Source: DATKCF01 sp035513345 (lineage in GTDB: Bacteria; Gemmatimonadota; Gemmatimonadetes; Longimicrobiales; RSA9). From it: a stretch of DNA of 64,000 nt. The position numbers were made by a program, and so were the translations under genes. Shown one piece after another: positions 33,573 to 42,347 of the stretch; the first letter of the stretch is position 1, and each line of letters opens with the position of its first letter. The stretch lies in the NCBI GenBank assembly GCA_035513345.1, contig DATKCF010000152.1, forward strand, positions 1 to 64,000. The letters are read 5' to 3'. The notes below the pieces were generated by a model that saw only the letters and a list, made by a program, of their open reading frames with translations, did no database searches and was not told the origin of the DNA.

Positions 33573-34586
33573 TCACATCTGCGCCGGCGCTTCAGCTGTT
33601 TCCAGGACCGGCGACTCGCCTTCGCCGCGGTGCGACAGCCAGCGCTCTGCTTCGAGGGCCGCCATGCAGCCCGTGCCGGCCGCGGTCACCGCCTGCCGGT
33701 AGTAGTCGTCCATGACATCGCCGGCGGCGAACACGCCTTCCACGCTTGTCACGGTCCGCCACGGCTGCGCGAGCTTGATGTAGCCGCCCGGCGTCGTTGC
33801 GAGCTGGCCGTTCAGAAACTCCGTATTCGGTGTGTGGCCGATGGCGAGGAACAGCCCGCCCACTTCGATCGTGCGCCGTTCACCCGTCTGCGTGTCCTCG
33901 ACCCGGAGCCCCGTGATCTGGTCGTCACCCAGCACGTCGACGACCTTCGTGTTCCAGAGCACCTTCACCTTCGGATTGTCCAGGACCCGCTCTATCATGA
34001 TCGGCGATGCCCTGAACGCATCACGACGATGGATCAGCAGCACCTCGCTCGCGAACTTCGTCGTGTACAGCGCTTCCTCCATCGCGCTGTCCCCGCCACC
34101 GACAACCGCCAGGACGCGCTCCCGGAACAGCGGAAGCGCCGCGTCGCACACCGCACACGCCGACACGCCACCGCCCGACTTCGCCAGCCGTTCCTCGTTC
34201 GCCAGCCCAAGCCACTTCGCGTTCGCGCCCGTCGCGATGATCAGCGCGTCCGCTTCGACTTCGTCGCTGTAATTCGGCTTCACGATGAACGGCCTGCGCG
34301 ACAGATCCAGTTCGGCCACCGCCTCGCTCACTACGCGCGCGCCGAATCGCAACGCCTGCTCGCGCATCTTCTCCATCAGCTCCGGACCCGTCACACCTTC
34401 CGGAAAGCCCGGGTAATTCTCGACCTCCGTCGTGATCATCAACTGGCCGCCCGGCAGCATCGTGCCGACTGCCTCACCCTCGTAAACCAGCGGCTCGAGG
34501 TTCGCCCTCGCCGCGTATAGTGCCGCCGTCCAACCCGCCGGTCCGGATCCGACGATCACCAGCTTCTCTCGTTTGCGTTCCGTCAT
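33573..34586 (-). CDS. trxB: Thioredoxin-disulfide reductase
   Basis: A 337-residue flavoprotein passing electrons from NADPH to thioredoxin. FAD loop VGSGPAGWTAALYAARA, redox pair CAVC in VSACAVCDAALPLF, NADPH-binding VVGGGDSAMEEA with HRRDAFRAS, and the second FAD motif VFAAGDVMDDYYRQ are all present. About 20 extra residues at the C-terminus are not conserved. The 339 bp upstream to the next, divergent gene hold a palindrome but no gene. Confidence 0.95.
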   Translation of the reverse strand: MTERKREKLVIVGSGPAGWTAALYAARANLEPLVYEGEAVGTMLPGGQLMITTEVENYPGFPEGVTGPELMEKMREQALRFGARVVSEAVAELDLSRRPFIVKPNYSDEVEADALIIATGANAKWLGLANEERLAKSGGGVSACAVCDAALPLFRERVLAVVGGGDSAMEEALYTTKFASEVLLIHRRDAFRASPIMIERVLDNPKVKVLWNTKVVDVLGDDQITGLRVEDTQTGERRTIEVGGLFLAIGHTPNTEFLNGQLATTPGGYIKLAQPWRTVTSVEGVFAAGDVMDDYYRQAVTAAGTGCMAALEAERWLSHRGEGESPVLETAEAPAQM

Positions 34587-34853
34587 CTTCTCCGCTTCCG
34601 TCGTTCGTTCATGCCTTCAAGGTAAACCTTCCCTCCAGCCCCCGATCGCGCCAGCTTCGCACGGGCAGCGCAAGTCGTTCCGGCACCGACCCGATATGCT
34701 GGGCGACAGCCCGCCAGAGGGCCTGCCCCCCTCGCGCAACGGGCCCGCGACGCCGAAACTCAGAAGTCGGCCACGCGGCCGCGTGTTCCGGCCGTCGTGT
34801 GGGAATGCGCCATCCCGGCCACACCGAAGCCGGCACGACCCGACTGCCCATGG

Positions 34854-34879
34854 CGCCACCACCATATGTGGGGGTGGCG
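34854..34879. repeat. Short imperfect palindrome near an upstream region
   Basis: CGCCACC (34854-34860) and GGTGGCG (34873-34879) flank a CATATG-centred spacer, about 47 bp before the start of the 34926 gene. It could be an operator or a small hairpin. The rest of 34587-34925 shows nothing I can support. Confidence 0.4.
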
Positions 34880-34925
34880 GGTGCACGACCAACACAATAT
34901 CTTCGGGGGATCTCCCGACGGAGTC

Positions 34926-35642
34926 ATGAATCTCATTCAATCGCCCTGGCATCCCGAGAACGAAGTCGAGCGGCTCCTGTGCTCGCTGGCCGGTGTAGCG
35001 TCCGCCCGAGTCGTGGCCAACCCGCTGGGTCGGCTCGAGGAGATCCACATTCTTGCGCCGCCGCTGCAGGGTGCGAAGCAGGTCGTGCGCAACGTGCAGT
35101 CCGCGCTGAGTGCGGGTCTGGGCATAGTGGTCGACCGCCGCATAATCAGCGTGGCTCAGATCCGGCAGGGTGCGCTCGCGCCCCTGTCGACGCTGGAAGA
35201 TGATGAGATGACGGTTGTGCTTCCGCACGGTCCGGGTTCACCGGCGCCCGTGCCGGAGACGAAGCGGCTCGTTTTCGTGGGGTATGATGCACGCAGCCGA
35301 TCGCACACGGATGCGGAGTGCCGGGTCCGCGTACGTCGCGAGAGCGACGAATATTCGGGGACTGGTGTCGGCGCGGCGACGATGCTCGGCCGGGCGCAGG
35401 CAGGCGCGAGAGCGGTATTCGCGGCGGTCATGGCGGCTCTCGAGGATGACATTGTTGCTCTCGAGAGTGCATCGGTCGTGGATACGCACGGCCGGAGTTT
35501 CGTTCTGGTTTCCGCCCGATCGACCGCAGGCCGGCAGGCGTGGCAGCTCACCGGCGTCGCCCGGCTCGATCGTTCACCCGAAGAGGCCGCGATCCTGGCC
35601 TGCCTCCAGGCGACGAACCGCTGGATCGCGCTCGGCGCCTGA
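34926..35642 (+). CDS. Hypothetical protein, first of a tandem paralogous pair
   Basis: A 238-residue soluble protein without recognised family. N-terminal third: EVERLLCSLAGVASARVVAN followed by an alternating strand-helix region (EEIHILAPPLQGAKQVVRNV). The C-terminal half (RVRVRRESDEYSGTGVGAAT, then ATNRWIALGA) resembles the end of the next gene (CLAALRAIDRWIAW) in position and pattern, so the two are diverged duplicates. The ATG lies in MNLIQSPW with GGAG close upstream. Function unknown. Confidence 0.68.
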   Translation: MNLIQSPWHPENEVERLLCSLAGVASARVVANPLGRLEEIHILAPPLQGAKQVVRNVQSALSAGLGIVVDRRIISVAQIRQGALAPLSTLEDDEMTVVLPHGPGSPAPVPETKRLVFVGYDARSRSHTDAECRVRVRRESDEYSGTGVGAATMLGRAQAGARAVFAAVMAALEDDIVALESASVVDTHGRSFVLVSARSTAGRQAWQLTGVARLDRSPEEAAILACLQATNRWIALGA

Positions 35643-35663
35643 CGCCGGCATCATGAACGCGCC

Positions 35664-36362
35664 ATGAGCGACGAGCAGAACGGCGCGCGTGAAGCGACGC
35701 ACGACCTCGAGCTCTGGCTCGTCCACGCCGTCGAGCAGTTGCCCGGCGTCATGGCGGCCGCCGTCTGGCTGACCGATCTCGGAACGGTCCGCGCCGTTCA
35801 CATAACCGCTGCCGCCAGCGCTTCGGGAACGATCCTGGCCAACGCGACGGCTCGCGTTCTTCGCAAGCATGGCCTCGAGTTCACGCCCGAATCGATCCGC
35901 GTCATGACGAAGGATGCGGCGGGCGCCGAGATCGACGTAGTCTCGCCCGACGCTTCGGCCGACGCGCGGTCGCAGACCGGGCCGCGGTTCCTGCTGCTTC
36001 ACGACTTCGACGTGGCCCGGTCGGGCGCCAGAGTCACCTGTACCGTGCGAATCGACCGGGGCACCACCGTCTTCGAAGGAGAGTCGATCGAACTCGACAC
36101 CGAAGCCGGCCGCGCACGGGCTGCCGCGCGGGCCACCCTGTTTGCGGCCGAGCGTGCGGACGCTCGCCTCGCGCTCGGGCTCGAGGCAACGGTGATCCTG
36201 GACATGTTCGGGCGCAGGTATATCGCGGCCTCGGTCGAGGCCGCCCTCGAGAGGCGCTTCGCCTTGCTCGCAGGGCTGGTTCCGGTCGATCCGGGGCGCT
36301 CGCTCGAGGAAGCCGCGTGCCTTGCCGCGCTACGCGCGATCGACCGCTGGATCGCATGGTAA
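35664..36362 (+). CDS. Hypothetical protein, second of a tandem paralogous pair
   Basis: A 232-residue soluble protein starting 21 bp after its partner. It shares the same order of elements: an N-terminal helix-strand unit (LVHAVEQLPGVMAAAVWLTD), an alternating middle, and a beta-helix C-terminal half ending in RAIDRWIAW. Identity to the partner is low but collinear. No signal, membrane segment or catalytic motif. Probably cotranscribed with the first gene; one may form a heterodimer with the other, which is inference. Confidence 0.68.
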   Translation: MSDEQNGAREATHDLELWLVHAVEQLPGVMAAAVWLTDLGTVRAVHITAAASASGTILANATARVLRKHGLEFTPESIRVMTKDAAGAEIDVVSPDASADARSQTGPRFLLLHDFDVARSGARVTCTVRIDRGTTVFEGESIELDTEAGRARAAARATLFAAERADARLALGLEATVILDMFGRRYIAASVEAALERRFALLAGLVPVDPGRSLEEAACLAALRAIDRWIAW

Positions 36363-36450
36363 AACGACCGACACGCCGGTCGAGCGGTGGCCAACCGGTC
36401 ACTTCTGAATAAACCGGTTTGCGGATCGCCGACGCCGGCGCGCCGGCCGT

Positions 36451-36858
36451 TCAGTGCGTTTCGTAGCTCCCGTTTTCTGCAGCGTGACCACGAAGAAAAC
36501 GTCGGATCTCGCTGACCACACGCCGCGGTGCGATCGGCTTCGCCAGGAACCCGTCGCAACCGCATTCGCGCGCCCTCTTTCGATCGTCCTCGAGGGCATG
36601 CGCGGTCAGTGCAATGATCGGGATCGAGCGGGTCGCCGGGTCGGCCTTCAGGATCCGTGTCGCCTCGAACCCATCGATCTTCGGGATCGATATGTCCATG
36701 AGGATCAGGTCCGGATGCCTGTTCCGGGCTTCCGAGATGCCGGCCTCACCGTCCCGCGCCTCGAGCACAGCGAACCCGACGTACTCCAGGATCGTCCGAT
36801 AGACGGTCAGGTTATCGTCGTTGTCTTCGATCAGGAGTATCCGCGCGCGGTCATCCAT
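36451..36858 (-). CDS. Response regulator, receiver domain only
   Basis: A 135-residue single-domain (CheY-like) regulator. The acidic pair Glu11-Asp12 (IEDNDDN), the phospho-acceptor Asp55 (LILMDISIPKIDG), the Thr of ALTAHA and the Lys of FLAKPIAPR are intact. Lack of an output domain suggests a signal shuttle or a partner of a histidine kinase elsewhere. The ATG at 36858 has GGGAGA upstream; a longer frame to 36918 is less likely. No kinase in the window. Confidence 0.88.
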   Translation of the reverse strand: MDDRARILLIEDNDDNLTVYRTILEYVGFAVLEARDGEAGISEARNRHPDLILMDISIPKIDGFEATRILKADPATRSIPIIALTAHALEDDRKRARECGCDGFLAKPIAPRRVVSEIRRFLRGHAAENGSYETH

Positions 36859-36930
36859 GGACTGAACGATCTCCCATGACTCAGCGACTGTTTCAGACAG
36901 CCGAAGTTGCGGACGCAAACAACGGGCCGT

Positions 36931-37971
36931 TCAACGGGCGCCCTCTTCGGCTTCCTGCTCCGCTTCGGCCTTCTCGCGGTCCTTGAAGACCTTGAGATTC
37001 GTCGAATGTCCCGGATTGTAACGGGCCGCGGGATTGATGTGATGGGCCGCGTGGTTCACGGCCATGGCGGCCTCACTGAACCCGGTCGCGATCAGTTCGA
37101 GCTTGCCCTCGTAGGTTGCGATGTCGCCGGCGGCGTACACGCCCGGCAGGTTGGTTTCGAGCAAATGGTTCACGCGGATCGAGTTCTTCTCGAGCTCGAA
37201 GCCCCACTCGGCCATGGGCCCGAGGTCAGGCTTGAAGCCGATCAGCGCCAGCACGGCGTCGACCGCGTAGGTCGTGTCCTGGCCGGACCGGTTGTCGAAG
37301 ATCGTGACGCCGCTCACGCCCTCGCTGCCGTGGATCTCGCGGACCTCGCGGTGCGTCAGCAGTTCCACCGTACCGGCCTCGACGGCGGCGAGCATCTGGC
37401 GCATCGAGTGCGCGTGAGCCCGGAACCCTTCGCGCCGGTGGATGATGATGAGGCGTTTCGTGTGCTCGTGCAGATTGAGGACCCAGTCGACCGCCGAGTC
37501 GCCGCCGCCGACGATCAGAATGCGCTGGCCGTGGTAGACCGCCGGGTCACGAACGTGGTAGGCGACGCCTTTGCCGAGCAGCTCCTCGTACCCGGGGCAT
37601 TCGAGCGAGCGCGGCGCAAACGCGCCCTTGCCAGCCGCGATCAATACGGTCCGCGTCGGGTACCGGTCGCGGTTCGTCACGACAGTCCAGTGGCCGTCAC
37701 TGCCCGGAATCAGCTCGCGAACCTGTTCCTCGAGCCGGATCTCGGCGCCGAACGAGGTGCCCTGCTCCGCCAGGTTCCGACTCAGGTCCCGTGCAAGGAT
37801 GCGCGGGAATCCGCCGACGTCGTAGATGTACTTCTCGGGATACAGCGCGCTCAGCTGGCCGCCCAGCTCGGGCAGCGAGTCGATGACGCGACAACTCAGT
37901 CCGCGCATGCCGGCGTAGAACGCGCCGAACAGACCGGTCGGCCCGCCACCGATGATCGTGATGTCCGTCAT
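36931..37971 (-). CDS. Ferredoxin--NADP reductase, thioredoxin-reductase-like type
   Basis: A 346-residue FAD/NAD(P) oxidoreductase of the YumC/type-2 FNR family. FAD loop IIGGGPTGLFGAFYAGMRG, ELGGQLSALYPEKYIYDV (a family mark), NADPH motif VGGGDSAVDWV with HRREGFRAH, and VYAAGDIATYEGK are present; the CxxC of thioredoxin reductases is absent, as expected. I take the ATG at 37971; a GTG at 37989 six codons upstream is possible. Electron partner is likely a ferredoxin. Confidence 0.92.
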   Translation of the reverse strand: MTDITIIGGGPTGLFGAFYAGMRGLSCRVIDSLPELGGQLSALYPEKYIYDVGGFPRILARDLSRNLAEQGTSFGAEIRLEEQVRELIPGSDGHWTVVTNRDRYPTRTVLIAAGKGAFAPRSLECPGYEELLGKGVAYHVRDPAVYHGQRILIVGGGDSAVDWVLNLHEHTKRLIIIHRREGFRAHAHSMRQMLAAVEAGTVELLTHREVREIHGSEGVSGVTIFDNRSGQDTTYAVDAVLALIGFKPDLGPMAEWGFELEKNSIRVNHLLETNLPGVYAAGDIATYEGKLELIATGFSEAAMAVNHAAHHINPAARYNPGHSTNLKVFKDREKAEAEQEAEEGAR

Positions 37972-38008
37972 GTCCGCCGTATCCGCCACGCCTGCCTTCG
38001 TCCCCCGA

Positions 38009-39259
38009 TCATGAGTGCGGCGCGGCCTCCGGACCGTACAGCCGCGACGAACGGTATCGCTCCAGGCCCACCTTCAGCAGCAGTTTGACCAGTACGGCCC
38101 CCGGCATGGCCAGCAGCACGCCTGTGAAACCGAGAAAGTACCCGCCGACCGACAGCGCCAGCATCACCCAGACGGGATGGAGGCCCACGGATTCGCCGAC
38201 GATCCTCGGACCGGTCACCGATCCGTCGATGAACTGCACGATCGCGAACACGATTCCCGCCTGGAGCAGCGACGCTGCCACGTTGCCGCTCAGCAGCGAG
38301 ATGATGATGACCGGAATGATGCTCGCGATCAGGCCGAGGTACGGTACGACGTTGAATACACCCGCGATCGCGCCGACCATACCCGCGTTGGGGAACCCCG
38401 CGATCAGCAGCCCGACCCACGTGAGCACGCCGACGATCGCTGCCGCGACGACCTGGCCGCGCAGGAACCGCGACAGCAGCCTGTCGTACTCGCGGCCGAA
38501 CGCCACGAAGGCCGCACGCCTGGCGGGTGGCATCAGCGAGCTCGCGCCGACCTTGATGGTGTCGAAATCGCGCAGCAGGTACACCAGCAGGACGGGTGTC
38601 AGTACGATGTAGCCGAGTACCGTCAGGACCGCGCCGACACCTCGGCCGACGCCGAGCAGCGCCGTGACGCCGCCCTCCATTATCCGCGACTGCCGTTCCT
38701 CGATGATCCGTGACAACTCGTCCGGATCGAGGAACGGGATGCTGAGGCCGCCGATCCGCGTCGGCAGGGAGTCGAGCCATGTGCTCACCCGACGCACCGC
38801 TTCGGGCGTCTGTTCGACCAGACTCTCGACCTGGTTGACGATCGCGGGCACCGCGAGGATCAACACGACGGCAATCACCGCAAGGGCGGGAACGCCGAGA
38901 ATGGCGATGGCGGCGGCTCTCGGCACCCGCCGCTCCAGCGCGTCGACCGCAGGGTCGAGTATGTACGCCAGCGCGAGCGCCAGAACGAACGGCGCGAGCA
39001 GGCCACCGAGCGTCACGAACAGCCAGATCACGATCAGCGTGGTCGCAGTGACGAGGATCGTGCCATGACCGCGTCGCCTGGCGTACGGCGAGAGCAGCGC
39101 GACGAACAGGAAATAAGCGAGTACCGGCGACAGGATGCCCCTGACGGACCACAGCAGCAGACCGCCCGCGGCGAGGACTGCGGCGGCGTAGATGAATCGC
39201 CATGTCTCGCCGCGCGATTCGTCGCCCTGTTCGCCCGCTGCGACCGGTTCCACCGTCAT
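38009..39259 (-). CDS. AI-2E family transporter (PerM-like)
   Basis: A 416-residue membrane protein of the AI-2 exporter/PerM family with about eight helices. Family features are LAYFLFVALLSPYARRRG, LALALAYILDPAVDALERR, an amphipathic central region (GVTALLGVGRGVGAVLT) and the C-terminal LALSVGGYFLGFTGVLLAMPGA. Roles in the family include autoinducer export and Na+/H+ antiport; not resolvable here. The ATG has GGGAGGG upstream. Confidence 0.9.
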   Translation of the reverse strand: MTVEPVAAGEQGDESRGETWRFIYAAAVLAAGGLLLWSVRGILSPVLAYFLFVALLSPYARRRGHGTILVTATTLIVIWLFVTLGGLLAPFVLALALAYILDPAVDALERRVPRAAAIAILGVPALAVIAVVLILAVPAIVNQVESLVEQTPEAVRRVSTWLDSLPTRIGGLSIPFLDPDELSRIIEERQSRIMEGGVTALLGVGRGVGAVLTVLGYIVLTPVLLVYLLRDFDTIKVGASSLMPPARRAAFVAFGREYDRLLSRFLRGQVVAAAIVGVLTWVGLLIAGFPNAGMVGAIAGVFNVVPYLGLIASIIPVIIISLLSGNVAASLLQAGIVFAIVQFIDGSVTGPRIVGESVGLHPVWVMLALSVGGYFLGFTGVLLAMPGAVLVKLLLKVGLERYRSSRLYGPEAAPHS

Positions 39260-39292
39260 CGACCGCCCTCCCGCCGTTGCCGAGACCGGCGC

Positions 39293-39766
39293 TCAGTCTT
39301 CGCCAAGCTGCTCGCCCGCCGCGCGCAATACGTCGCGGGCGTTGTCGTACGTCACCGTTTCGAGCGCGCTCCGGAACGGTCGCCAGATGCACTCGGTGAT
39401 ACCTTCATCGTGCTGGGGCACGGGCTCGCCGTCGGCCGATTCGACCAGATAGAAGTGGCAGATCTTGTGTACGAGCCGGCCGCGGTCTCGGAAATACCAG
39501 TCGATCGTCGGAAGCTCCGCGACCACGGCGATATCGCTCAGACCGGTCTCCTCGGCCACTTCACGGACAGCCGCGTCGACCGGCGACTCATCGCCCTCGA
39601 TATGGCCTTTCGGCAGGCCCCAGTTGTCATAGGGATCGCGAATCAGCAGAAACGCCAGGCCCTCGAAGTTGCGGCGGAACACGACGCCGCCCGAGCTGCG
39701 CTCGATGCGCGCCCGCCGCCGCCTTCGCCTTCCACCCGATCGCCTGCTGCCGCCGGACTCGCCCAC
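39293..39766 (-). CDS. NUDIX hydrolase
   Basis: A 157-residue protein with a full Nudix box (GHIEGDESPVDAAVREVAEE then TGL) after SSGGVVFRRNFEG and WGLPKG. The N-terminal 22 residues are highly basic (RRSGGRRRRRRARIERS). HFYLVESADGEPVPQHDEGI is typical of Ap4A- or oxidised-nucleotide-type enzymes. GTG start 15 bp after mlaD, so it may be the last gene of the mla operon. Confidence 0.86.
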   Translation of the reverse strand: MGESGGSRRSGGRRRRRRARIERSSGGVVFRRNFEGLAFLLIRDPYDNWGLPKGHIEGDESPVDAAVREVAEETGLSDIAVVAELPTIDWYFRDRGRLVHKICHFYLVESADGEPVPQHDEGITECIWRPFRSALETVTYDNARDVLRAAGEQLGED

Positions 39767-39781
39767 TCTCGCGCCGGCCTC

Positions 39782-40771
39782 CTAGAAGATGCGCACGTTG
39801 ATGTAGCGGCGCGGATTCAGACGAAGGTCGCGCAGCAATGCCTGCAGTTCCGCGTTCGTTTCGACGATCCTCCAGTACAGCGTCGTGTCTCGCAGCATCA
39901 GGCCGAGGGTGCCCTCACCGCGACTCAGCGAGTTCGCGATCGTGCCGACCGACCGCATCAGCGTGTCTGCCGTCATTGCGGCCGTCTGCATGGTCCGGCT
40001 CGTCTGCAGCAGTTCCGAACTCAGCGAGTCTATGCGGACGGACGCATGCTCCGCTGCCGACACGATGTTGACCAGCTTGTCGCCGGAGATCGCCGTCTCG
40101 ACCTGGAGGAACGCGCGATTGATCGTCGCGACCGCTTCGCCCAGCGACGCCGATGTCTCCTGAAGGTCGCCGGCCAGGTCATCGATCGCCTGCTGTTGCC
40201 GTGATACCATCGTCGTCAACTGCGCGCTTACCGTCTGGATGTTGTCGATCGCTCGCCTGATATTGTCCGCCGTTTCCTCCGTGAACGCGACCTCGAATCG
40301 CTCGCTCAGGACCGCCAGGTTCTGCGCGATCTGGTCCGCGACCGCCGTCAGCCGCGACATGTCCGGCAGCGTCGCGCCCGGCAGGATCGTCGCGTCCGGC
40401 GCTTCCGCGTAGTCGAACTGCGGTACGGACGTGCGCGGGAATATCTCCGCCTGCCAGTCGCCGAACATCGACTCGGGCGCCAGCAGCACGACCGGATCCT
40501 CCGGCAACTGAACATCGGCCAGCACCCGCATCGCCACGATCACCCCAGCGCCTGACTCCTCGAGACTGATCGATTCGACCCGGCCGATCGGCACGCCCCT
40601 CACCTTCACCGCATTGCCGCCCTGGAGCTGGCCAACCTCGCGGAACCGGGCACGAAGCTCCATCTCCTCACGCCCGAAGCCTCTGCCCTGCATCCAGACC
40701 GTGCCCACGACCACCGCCACGATCGCAAGGATCACCACTGCGCCAACCGCTATCTCGTTCCGTGCTTTCAT
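39782..40771 (-). CDS. mlaD: MlaD-like MCE domain protein
   Basis: A 329-residue substrate-binding component of an Mla-type lipid transporter. The N-terminal helix (ARNEIAVGAVVILAIVAVVVG) anchors it in the inner membrane, and the MCE domain follows (about 35-130: LQGGNAVKVRGVPIGRVESI). Beyond it a long, mostly helical region with coiled-coil character reaches residue 300. The ATG overlaps the mlaF stop. Together with mlaE and mlaF it forms the inner-membrane complex; no mlaA, mlaB or mlaC is in the window. Confidence 0.9.
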   Translation of the reverse strand: MKARNEIAVGAVVILAIVAVVVGTVWMQGRGFGREEMELRARFREVGQLQGGNAVKVRGVPIGRVESISLEESGAGVIVAMRVLADVQLPEDPVVLLAPESMFGDWQAEIFPRTSVPQFDYAEAPDATILPGATLPDMSRLTAVADQIAQNLAVLSERFEVAFTEETADNIRRAIDNIQTVSAQLTTMVSRQQQAIDDLAGDLQETSASLGEAVATINRAFLQVETAISGDKLVNIVSAAEHASVRIDSLSSELLQTSRTMQTAAMTADTLMRSVGTIANSLSRGEGTLGLMLRDTTLYWRIVETNAELQALLRDLRLNPRRYINVRIF

Positions 40772-41520
40772 GCCGCCGCACCCTGCAACAGGTCGGGCCG
40801 TCCCTCGATGAACCCTTTCACGATCGGGTCATCGGTCGCCCGGATCTCGTCCGGTGTTCCCGAGTAACGGATCAGTCCACTGTACAACATCGCGATCCTG
40901 TTCGCGACGCGATACGCGCTCTGCATGTCGTGCGTGACAACGACGCTCGTCACTGAAAGCTCTCTGGCCATGCGCAGGATCAGGTCGTCGATGACCGCTG
41001 TCGTGACCGGATCCAGACCTGACGTCGGCTCGTCGTACAGCAGATACTTCGGCCGCGTCGCAATCGCTCGCGCCAGCCCGACACGCTTGCGCTGGCCACC
41101 GGAGATCTCTGCCGGCAACCGACTCTCGTATCCATCCATCTCCACCAGCAGCAGCGACTCCGCCACTCGCTGGCGTATCGAGGCGTCCGTCATTTCGCCC
41201 GACCGGCGCAATCCCATGGCCACGTTGTCGAACACCGTCATCGAGTCGAACAATGCCGCGAACTGAAAAACATAGCCGATCTGGCGTCGCAGCTCGTGCA
41301 GATGTTCCCGCGACAGAGAACGGACATCCTGCCCGTCGACACTCACGCGGCCGGCATCCGCCTCGATCAGCCGCACGATCGTTTTCAGCAGGACCGACTT
41401 GCCCGAGCCGGACGCGCCGATCACGGCCAGCGTCTCCTGATCGTGAACCTCGAGGTCGATGCCATCCAGCACGACCTTCGAGCCGAACGCCTTGCTCACA
41501 CCCGCGAGTTCAATGCTCAT
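40768..41520 (-). CDS. mlaF: Mla-type ABC transporter ATPase
   Basis: A 250-residue ATPase powering phospholipid transport. Walker A GASGSGKSV, Q-loop in YVFQFAALFDSMTV, signature ISGGQRKRVGLARA, Walker B YLLYDEPTSGLDP and the switch His in VVVTHDMQSAY are intact. GYESRLPAEISGG is typical of MlaF. The ATG at 41520 overlaps the mlaE stop; the longer open frame upstream is an off-frame reading of mlaE. Confidence 0.94.
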   Translation of the reverse strand: MSIELAGVSKAFGSKVVLDGIDLEVHDQETLAVIGASGSGKSVLLKTIVRLIEADAGRVSVDGQDVRSLSREHLHELRRQIGYVFQFAALFDSMTVFDNVAMGLRRSGEMTDASIRQRVAESLLLVEMDGYESRLPAEISGGQRKRVGLARAIATRPKYLLYDEPTSGLDPVTTAVIDDLILRMARELSVTSVVVTHDMQSAYRVANRIAMLYSGLIRYSGTPDEIRATDDPIVKGFIEGRPDLLQGAAA

Positions 41521-42299
41521 AGCAGCGTCACTGCCCAGAACGCATCGAGAACCAGGATCAGCATGCTCGACACCACCACCGCCTGCGTGGTCGCCTTGCC
41601 GACCGCCTCCGCGCCACCCTGCGTCGTGAACCCGAAAAAACAGCCGATCGACGACACGGCGAACCCGAACGATGCCGCCTTGATCAGCGAGTATTGCACG
41701 TCGAACGGCTCGAAGAACAGCCGGAGCCCACGGACGAACTGCGGCGTCGACAGGTCCAGAAGATTGATCGACGTGATCCAGCCGCCGCCCACGCCCACCA
41801 CGTTCGCGAATGCGACGACCGCCGGAAACATCACAATGCTCGCGAGGACCCGCGGTACCACCAGATACGACAGCGGATCGTACGCCAGAGTCTCGAGTGC
41901 GTCGATCTGCTCCGTCACACGCATCGTGCCGATCTCCGCAGCGATGTTCGCGCCGACCCGGCCCGCCAGCGCCAGTCCCGTCAGAACCGGGCCCAGTTCG
42001 AGGATCATCGTCTTGCCCACAAGTGCACCCACGAAATACAGCGGAACGGCACCCGTGAACGTGTACGACGCCTGGAGCGCCAGCACGATACCCGTGAATC
42101 CGGCAATGAAAAGCGCGATCGGCAACGACGCGACGCCCAGCCTCGCCATCTGGATGATGACCAGGCGGCCCCACACACCAACGTCGGGAAGCGCCCGCCC
42201 GGCGGACAGGACGAACGCGCCGAAACGGCCGAAGCCTGCCGTGAGCCCCAGCGCCTTGCGACCGACCGCGGCCACCGGAGCTTCCAACGCCCTTCTCAT
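41517..42299 (-). CDS. mlaE: Mla-type ABC transporter permease
   Basis: A 260-residue integral membrane protein of the MlaE/YrbE family with five or six helices. The family core is FTGAVPLYFVGALVGKTMILELGPVLTGLALAGRVGANIAAEIGTMRVTEQIDALETLAYDP in pieces: ELGPVLTGLALAGR, GANIAAEIGTMRVTEQIDAL and PLSYLVVPRVLA. Start of the mla operon, overlapping mlaF by 4 nt. The 48 bp upstream contain no strong promoter. Confidence 0.93.
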   Translation of the reverse strand: MRRALEAPVAAVGRKALGLTAGFGRFGAFVLSAGRALPDVGVWGRLVIIQMARLGVASLPIALFIAGFTGIVLALQASYTFTGAVPLYFVGALVGKTMILELGPVLTGLALAGRVGANIAAEIGTMRVTEQIDALETLAYDPLSYLVVPRVLASIVMFPAVVAFANVVGVGGGWITSINLLDLSTPQFVRGLRLFFEPFDVQYSLIKAASFGFAVSSIGCFFGFTTQGGAEAVGKATTQAVVVSSMLILVLDAFWAVTLL

Positions 42300-42347
42300 G
42301 CGCTGAAACCTACCGTACAGCCGAGCCGAGTGTCCACTCGACTCTGC

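Noticed and set aside
40768..42174. Apparent N-terminal extension of MlaF
   Set aside because: It is an off-frame reading of mlaE; the MlaF motif order begins at the ATG at 41520.
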